A stretch of 64,000 nt of DNA from Glebionis coronaria (lineage: Eukaryota; Streptophyta; Magnoliopsida; Asterales; Asteraceae): the NCBI GenBank assembly GCA_025667525.1, contig CM046878.1:397874433-397938432 (forward strand), in the 5' to 3' direction. Positions 57,404 to 64,000 of the stretch are shown here, one piece after another. Each line of letters begins with the position of its first letter. The first letter of the stretch is position 1. The position numbers were made by a program, and so were the translations under genes. The notes below the pieces were generated by a model. The model was given only the letters and a program-made list of their open reading frames with translations. It was not told the origin of the DNA and did no database searches.

Positions 57404-59183
57404 TGATACACGGCTTTTGGCCAGGTAAAAAGATTCGTTTAAGTATATCTCTTCGAATTGAAAAATGGATTTAATGTGTGACTCAGCTGTTCTTTGGTTG
57501 AAATAAAAATGTGTGTCGTTGTAGTATATTAAAATGTGCAAAACTTTAAAGTAAAATGACGTTAAAGTAAATCTAACTCTAATTTAAAATAAAGGGCGAG
57601 TATTTAAAAGCGTGACAGAAATTAAAAGGCACTAAAAGTAACTAACGTAAACTTAAATCTATCTAAGGCAAACTTAAAACGCAACTAAAACTTAAACTAA
57701 GGCAAGGGTAAAATAAATCTAAGGCAAGTAATCTTAAAGTGCAACTAAGTAAATTGGCGGGAAAATTAAAGCTTGAAAATTGAATTTGAATAAAAAGTAA
57801 TTAAATTCGCAATACTAAAAAATATGAAATAATTTCGCAATTAACCAATAATTGCGAAATCTTAACCACAATTCCGCAATGTTGAACTGTCCAAATTTCG
57901 CAATTAACAAAATGCTAGAATCCGCAATTGCAAAAATGATCAAATTCGCAATACTTGCGAATCCAAAGATTTCGCAATTACAAATTATGAAGATTCCGCA
58001 ATTGGAAAAAGAGAACGAATCCGCAATGCTTGAAAGGAAGATTCCGCAATCATGAGGGGACAATTCCACAATCAGGAGAATGTTCAATTTCTCAACTAGG
58101 ACCAAATGGCAAGATTTCGCAATGTTCAAGGTGAAAGATTTCGCAATTGGAGAAAAGATCAATTTCGCAATGATGCGAATGTCACAATTTCGCAATAAAG
58201 GAAAAAGATCAAATTCGCAATTGCTGAGAACCAAGATTTCGCAATTAATGAAAAAGTTCCTAAATCGAATCAGATTTCCTAAAAACTAGGAAAACACAAA
58301 AAGTACGAAAATAAGCTCAAAAATCTTAACTTTTGGAAGACAATAAGCAAAGTAAAACGCCAATAAGCTAAATAAAAACACTAGATCAAAGATAAAACGT
58401 ATGAAATCAACAACAACAAGACACGAAAATTAAAAAGACTTAAACTTTATATAAAAATAAGATGAAAAAGGTTTAGATTGAAAACTTGAAATCAAAACAA
58501 ACAAAGATTAAGAAAAGGATTGACAATAAGCAAGAAGAGAAGATGAACAAGATGATTAAAAACTTAAAATTTAAAGAACATAAAATTAAAACTTACTTGA
58601 AAATTAAAGGTGTAAGACAAGGTAATTAAAGGTGCAATAAAGTAAATGTGCAAGTAATTAAAAGGTGGAAGAACTAATGTGTCAAATTAGCCAACAAGTG
58701 TAAAAATGAAATGCTAATGACTATATATAGGGGAGGATTAGGAAGCTTCCTCCCCTCCTTCCTTTCTTCTTAATTGCATGATCAAGTCCTTAAGCTTCTT
58801 TAATATTCTTAAATCTTCTTAATACTTGGACTTTATTTTGTGATTTCTTCGAACTCGTCTTTTAATTTTTCAATAAATAAGACTCGAGTTCTTCGGCTTT
58901 AAGTAAACTTCCGTCTTTTGACTTTTTCTTCGATAAATCTTCAAAATTGGTCTTGGACTTCCGTCTTTTCGCACTCTTGACTTCTCGACTTTATCTTTCA
59001 TCTTTTTCTTCAATAAAAGCCCGTAAATGCCCGTGTTTTCTCCACTTTTCACCTTTTCGTCCTAAATCACAACAAAAACACAAACCACGCATAATTCTGA
59101 CATAAATGACATAAAATACACTTTTTGGTCCGGTTATTATTGTAATTAAGTGGTAAAAAGGATGGGTGTTTACACACATATCA
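57404..59183 (-). mobile_element. 3' LTR of family-A element A4
   Basis: 1.78 kb; minus strand TGATATGTGTGTAAACACCC...CGTGTATCA, with full TGATA...TATCA ends. TATA box CTATATATAG at 58721-58730. Motif array 57835-58262. Colinear with the A LTR outside the array. Confidence 0.88.
57835..58262 (-). repeat. ATTTCGCAAT/ATTCCGCAAT motif array in A4 LTR
   Basis: About 20 copies, spaced 15-30 bp, mostly in one orientation with a few inverted (ATTGCGAAATC at 57850, CTTGCGAATCC at 57954). On the element strand ATTGCGAAAT/ATTGCGGAAT, close to A's ATTGCGATC. Confidence 0.9.
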
Positions 59184-59198
59184 AATCCCCTACACTTG
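59184..59198 (-). promoter_or_regulatory. Polypurine tract of A4
   Basis: Minus strand CAAGTGTAGGGGATT before TGATATG, with the CATTGCA/TGCAATG hairpin upstream. Confidence 0.82.
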
Positions 59199-61218
59199 AC
59201 CATTGCAATGTCCTCATGCAATGCATTAGTTACAAAGCACTTTTACATTTTTCATCATAATCAATCCACGTTGGCCTTTATTAAAGAGATAGAAAATTAT
59301 AAACATTCAAAATAAAGAAATCAAAAACATACCTTAGGTTTTGGAAATGTTGTGAATGATTATCATCCTCAAGTTTTCACTTTCTCCAAACCAAGCTTAA
59401 AAACGAGATCATTGTTATTATAAGTTAGTAAACTAACACGAACTAATGTGGGCCAATTATTCACTTAGACTCCCTTATTCCTAGGGGTATCTCTTATATT
59501 TTATTGTTTGTCTTGAATGATCACGATGATGCATTGTTGACTTATTTCGATAGTTATTTAGTCCGAAAATAAAGTGAACGATTTAATCAATAGTTAGCTA
59601 AAGGACAAAATCTTTTAAAACTGCTTCTCGGGACCTCATAAAGTTCATATCTTGGCATAACTCGCTTCGCGATTTGAGACCTTTCTCGGACCGATATTTG
59701 GCAGCGACTTCATACTTCAAACCTTGAGAGACGTTCATGAAATAATGGTCTTCTCTTCACAATAGGAATTTCTTCACTTGAAGTTTTGAGAGATTCATAC
59801 TTGGACCACGACTTCTTCATTTTTCTCCAATCTTTATTTTGGACTTTGATATACAACGATCCGCCTCCTTTTATGACTTGGATCTATTTATCCTTATACC
59901 TTGCTAGGGTCTTTTCGGATACACTTCTCCATGACTTTTGGGGAGTTTTTGCTTTTCGTCGTGTGTCTCGATCCTTCATATTGATTTTCGATAAATGATT
60001 CTTCACATCACTTTGGATCTTTAGCAACAAAATATAGCCCTCATGCCTTGTTAGGGCCTTTTCGGAATCGCCAATCTTCGCATCCCGCTTCAATAAGTTA
60101 TGCCTTGGCTATGAACTCTAATCCATACCGAGCAACTTTTAAACGATCTTGGGCTAGAAGCTAAGTAACTTTTCAAATCGTACAACCTTATTTATTGTAG
60201 ATAAATTTATTAGCAAGCGATGAGAGAATAGGCTTATAATTAACTCACATAAATTCACGAAAGAATACCAAACTTATAATTGACTCTATCATCTCTCGTT
60301 CTCCACAGTTTAAAATCTCAAGGAATGAGACTCGTGGATGCTTAGCCTATTAAATCAAAGTTTTGGGTTTTCGAGTCGCCTATAGGATCTTGCAAATTCT
60401 TAGACTTTTTCAAGTTTAGAAATCTCATTTTAAAGTTCCCTTGATAAACGACTCTCTAGGATCAATTATAGGAACTTGCGAAAAGTTCTTGTTCTTAACC
60501 CGTGAGAGTTAAGACTTTCGCGTTTTATAGCTCCCTATATAAAAGCCTAGCAAAACTTGACTTAAACACGTTAAGGATACTAGCTAGAGTAAACTTAGAT
60601 AAGTAAACTCGGGTTGAGTCAAAAGATTCACAACTTTTGAAAATTAAAACCACTTTATTAAACATTTATTCTAACAAGGAAAGAAAATAACTATACAAAA
60701 GGAAAAACTAATAGGCCAAAATAGATCAAAATTTTTGAAAAATATCGAAAAAATTGATTTTCCGGTTAAAAATGAGGACAAATACAAGGAAAAGGCCACT
60801 TAACTTCGATAGAAGTCCCCCCTACACTTAATATAAACATTGTCCTCAATGTTTAAGCATGTGGGAGTAAACTCCCCTACACTTAGGACATTGTGCACTT
60901 GTTTAAATCTTGCTAAGGAAGAGACAACTAAAGAGATTCCTATTTTAATATTGGAAAATATAAAATAGTGAATCGAAAAGAGCTTAGGATAGAACCGGGA
61001 AGAAGTGAAGACGGAATCACGGGTCGTCAAGAATCATCAAGAGTGGATCATTGAGCGCTCGAATCCCTGAATAAGAAGAGAGGAAAGAGCAAACACCAAC
61101 GGGTCTCCCCCTACACTTAAGGTAAAAACAAAGAAAAAGATAGATAGATAATTGGGTTGCCTCCCAAAAAGCTCTTGTTTTTGTTAACCGAGTCATGAGC
61201 CTGACTCGACCTTGATTA
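59199..61218 (-). other. 3' untranslated region of A4
   Basis: Colinear with that of A. Holds the cross-family block (59599-59820), the small Lys-rich frame (59884-60093), the inverted repeat 60835-60854 with its purine tract, and the paired hairpins 61169-61208 (AAGCTCTT, now imperfect, and a perfect CGAGTCA...TGACTCG). Confidence 0.75.
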
Positions 61219-63267
61219 TCAACGGAAGAAGCATGAAACATATCCACCAGGATCAAAGACATAGTTTTCGTCCATCAGATAGCACAAGCTTAAGGAGAAC
61301 AAGGCAAGCCAAAGGAGAGTAGGCAAGGTTCCCTTAAGCAGCGATGGAGCACGGTGGAAGCAAGGGTGAAGTGGTGCAAGCAGATTTCCATAAGTTCCAA
61401 AGATATTTCCTTTTATTTCATCAGAAGGATACTGAGATGGCTGCAGAATATCAATACCGGGGTCGAACACCTTTTCCTTTATGGGAAAATAGCACTCAGG
61501 CTCAGCAGAATGGGAAGAAGATCCGCGAAGAAGCACAACCTCGTCCTCAGAAGGGGGACAAAGAGGTGTTAAATCATATGTGATGCGGATGTTGGTGTCG
61601 ACCGGTTTCTTCTCCTTTGAAAGAATGTTCTTCAAATCCAAAGTAGGATCAAGACGATAATCTTCAAAATCATAAGGAGGAGCATCACTCTCATGAGGGA
61701 AGTAAGTGTTGAGAAACGTAGAGAAGTCTTCCTCAAATGAGTAGTCGTCCAAAGTAGGATCGAGTGATGTAAGCGGAGGATCTTCATCATGTGAAGAATC
61801 GCTCGAAAGAGTATCGGCCTCATCAAAATCATCATATGTGGGCAGGTCGGGATACTCAGAAGTAAGGTCATCATAATCATCCGTATCTGAGCTAGACTCA
61901 TCATCATAAGCATCAAAGATCGATGGAGAATCGTATATGGAAAAGCGTCCAAATTGGATAGAGGATCATCCACATCATCTTGAATCAGTGGATTATCAAT
62001 GCAGGAGTCGAATAGAGGATTGTTGTAGACGACAAAATCATCAAGCACATTAATCATATTCACTGATTCTCGGCCTACAAAGGATTTGCTTGTAAGCTTC
62101 CCCATTTTAAAAACTTGTGAATCATTCCCGACTCTTAAGATTAACTCACCTTCGGCAACATCAACTAAAGCTCGTCTGGTTCTCAAGAATGGCCGACCAA
62201 GTATTAAAGGAATACGAGGGTCCATTTCATAATCGACAACGACAAAATCGACCGGGAAAGTAAATGTGCCAACTTTAATGAACACATCTTCGGCTATACC
62301 AATGGGGTAAGCGAGAGTGCGATTTGCAAGTTCAAGAGTCATCTTTGTTGGAGTGAGGTTGGGCAATGATAGTGTTTTCCAAACACTCAAAGGCATCAAA
62401 TTAATACTGGCCCCGAGATTAGCAAGGGCAGTAAATTCTTCCGTTTTGTTGAACACGCAAGGCAACACAAAACGACCGGGATCTCCAAGCTTTTCCGGAA
62501 GTTCTTTAAGAATAACTGCAGAGTAGTTTTCATTTAAGCGTGTGTTGGCGAGCTCAATCAGCTTTTCCTTCTTGTTAAGCAATTCCTTAAATGCTTTAAC
62601 AAATTTCGGCATGTGGACAAGTGCTTCAAGAAAGCTAATGTTGAAGTTCATTTGAGAGATCATCTTCACATAGCGCGACACTTCAGAGTCATCCTTGGTT
62701 AGCATTTTGGTCTTGCCTAAACGAGAGGGATAAGGGATATTGGGTTTAGGTGGTGAAGGTGAGGGCGTAGCAGGTAAAGGTTGAGATGTTGAAGGGTCCT
62801 TGCTAGGTACATAGTCATGACGAGGCAGAGACGGTAATGGTGCACTAATACTAGGTGTAGGAGGAGTAGGGATAAATGGTGGTGGAGGAGGTGTAGATGA
62901 TGGGGGCGGGATTGGTGGATCGACAATGGTAATTCCACTACGCATAGTAATAGCACTCACATTTTCTCGCGGATTGGTGACGGTGTTTGAAGGTAGAGAG
63001 CTCGAATAAGAAGGTTGAGCGGCGGGTAAGAAACTAGCAAGCATATTCTTCAAATCATTTGTGTGATTGCTGAAGGAGGATCGAAGCTCGGATCTTATCT
63101 CATTCCCTTGCTTGGTAATATCTCCTTTAAGATTGATAATTTGGCTCTGTAGGTTCTTGATTTGCTCACCTTGGGTTCTCATGATGGCTTCAACATCGGG
63201 GTTAATGGGTGGGGTTTGTTGGGCGGGTGGGTGATAAGGATTAGAAGCTCTTGGTGGGATTTGGTTG
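61219..63267 (-). pseudogene. gag end-protease-unknown domain polyprotein of A4
   Basis: Minus strand. Begins inside gag's Pro/Asn linker where LTR A5 interrupts it, then the coiled-coil-like MRTQGEQIKNLQSQIINL. Unlike A it continues without a stop into the protease part (SAITMRSGITIVDPP, helical spacer, ALANLGASINLMPLSVW with the catalytic Asp replaced by Asn, PLILGRPFLRTRRALVD). One base is missing near 61943, shifting the acidic tail; the proper frame continues in 61219-61752 (FEEDFSTFLNTYFPHES, CYFPIKEKVFDPGIDILQPS, EIKGNIFG, hydrophobic end). The Asp-to-Asn change in the active site and the frameshift suggest it is inactive. Confidence 0.82.
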
Positions 63268-64000
63268 TGATACTTGTTTTTGCTTAGGTCCTCTTATATT
63301 CTCTCAGTCCTCTCGAATTGATCTCAGTTCTAAGTGGAATGATTTGTTTTTGGTTACTAAAAAAGGATTGGAGTTTTAATCTACGAAAAGTTTAAATGCA
63401 CGAAAATGTAAATTTAAATTTAAAAGCAATTAAATTAATAACAATTAATAAAACTTGTATTAATAAACTGGAATTAAAATTAAACTTAGAATATAAAACG
63501 AAGAAAAAATGAGAAATATTAAGACAGATACAAAAAGAAACAGTAAGTAAGATTAAAAGAAAATTGATTCGGAACTTTGACCTTGATTCGGAACTATTGA
63601 TCCGGAACTTTTCACCCGTGAGTCTTCATTCGGAACTTTGAAAAATCATTCACTCGGAACTTTAATTCAGAAGTTAGTTCGGAAGTTCACCCGGAACTTT
63701 TCGTTCGGAAGTTCACTCGGAAGATTGATCCGGAACTTTATCCGGAACTTTGAGTCGGAAGTTTATTCGGAACTTTTAACTGATTCGGAACTTTTAAAGG
63801 AAAAACTCATTCGGAACTTTTCAAAAACACATTCATTCGGAACTTTAAACTCATCCGGAACTTTCAGTTCATTCGGAAGATTTGTTCATCCGGAACTTTC
63901 AGCTCATTCGGAACTTTCTAACTGACTCAGAACTTTTTGAAAGGAAACTCATTCGGAACTTTTCAAAAACATATTCATTCGGAACTTTCTTGTTCATCCG
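63268..64000 (-). mobile_element. LTR 'A5' of a family-A element (runs off the window)
   Basis: Plus-strand start TGATACTTGTTTTTGC corresponds to the LTR end of A4 (TGATACACGGCTTTTGG), and CTCTCGAATTGATCTCAG matches its neighbour block, so this is the end of a minus-strand LTR. It interrupts A4 gag after GGATTTGGTTG; GGTTG (63263-63267) is the candidate target duplication. Confidence 0.75.
63560..64000 (-). repeat. ATTCGGAACTTT motif array in A5 LTR
   Basis: At least 25 copies of ATTCGGAACTT or ATCCGGAACTT within 440 bp, continuing past the window end. Spacing about 12-25 bp. Element strand AAGTTCCGAAT. Confidence 0.92.

Overview
This 64 kb window looks like repeat-dense plant heterochromatin. 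It is AT-rich, contains no recognisable cellular gene, and consists almost entirely of nested LTR retrotransposons. The elements have plant signatures: Athila/Tat-type gag, protease and integrase, a Tekay/Del-type chromovirus with an integrase-linked chromodomain, tRNA-Asp-like and initiator tRNA-Met primer-binding sites, and 2-4 kb LTRs. A eudicot is likely; an Asteraceae-like genome is possible but cannot be shown from this sequence.

Layout, left to right. 1-1598: a large (TA)n tract split by a 735-bp foldback/MITE. 1599-2556: truncated LTR 'D1' (minus). 2557-6340: 3' LTR and decayed integrase/chromodomain of chromovirus 'T1' (minus), interrupted by Athila-like element 'B1' (minus; 3' LTR 6341-8599, integrase, RNase H, protease and gag remnants up to about 28460). 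B1's integrase is split by a complete 12.5-kb non-coding LTR element of the LARD kind (11657-24155, target-site duplication CGTTC, LTRs under 1% different). B1's leader is entered by element A' (minus; 3' LTR 28466-30461, body to 33109 and again 42145-42695). A' is split by the complete element 'A' (33115-42139, plus, duplication ATCAA). 42696-49929: the 3' end, LTR and PBS of a further family-A element, A'' (plus), interrupted by a 4.2-kb solo LTR 'B2' (42876-47111, duplication ATGAG). 49930-54838: 3' LTR and last ORF of element 'C' (minus), followed by solo LTR 'D2' (54839-57347) and element 'A4' (minus; LTR 57404-59183, body to 63267). A4's gag is entered by LTR 'A5' (63268 to the window end).

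How the parts relate. Family A encodes gag and an aspartic protease, then an acidic tail with a conserved unrecognised C-terminal domain, but no reverse transcriptase, RNase H or integrase. It therefore probably depends on autonomous relatives such as intact versions of B1. Families A, B and C share untranslated features: paired hairpins after the last ORF, a 20-bp inverted repeat followed by a second family-specific polypurine tract, and (A and B) a conserved 3' block.

The most unusual signal lies inside the LTRs. Each subfamily carries its own array of about 18-30 copies of a short CpG-centred motif, downstream of a TATA box, hence in transcribed leader sequence. The motifs differ between subfamilies but look related on the element strand (core close to TTSCGRAT), and one array differs by exactly one 13-bp unit between the two LTRs of the same element.
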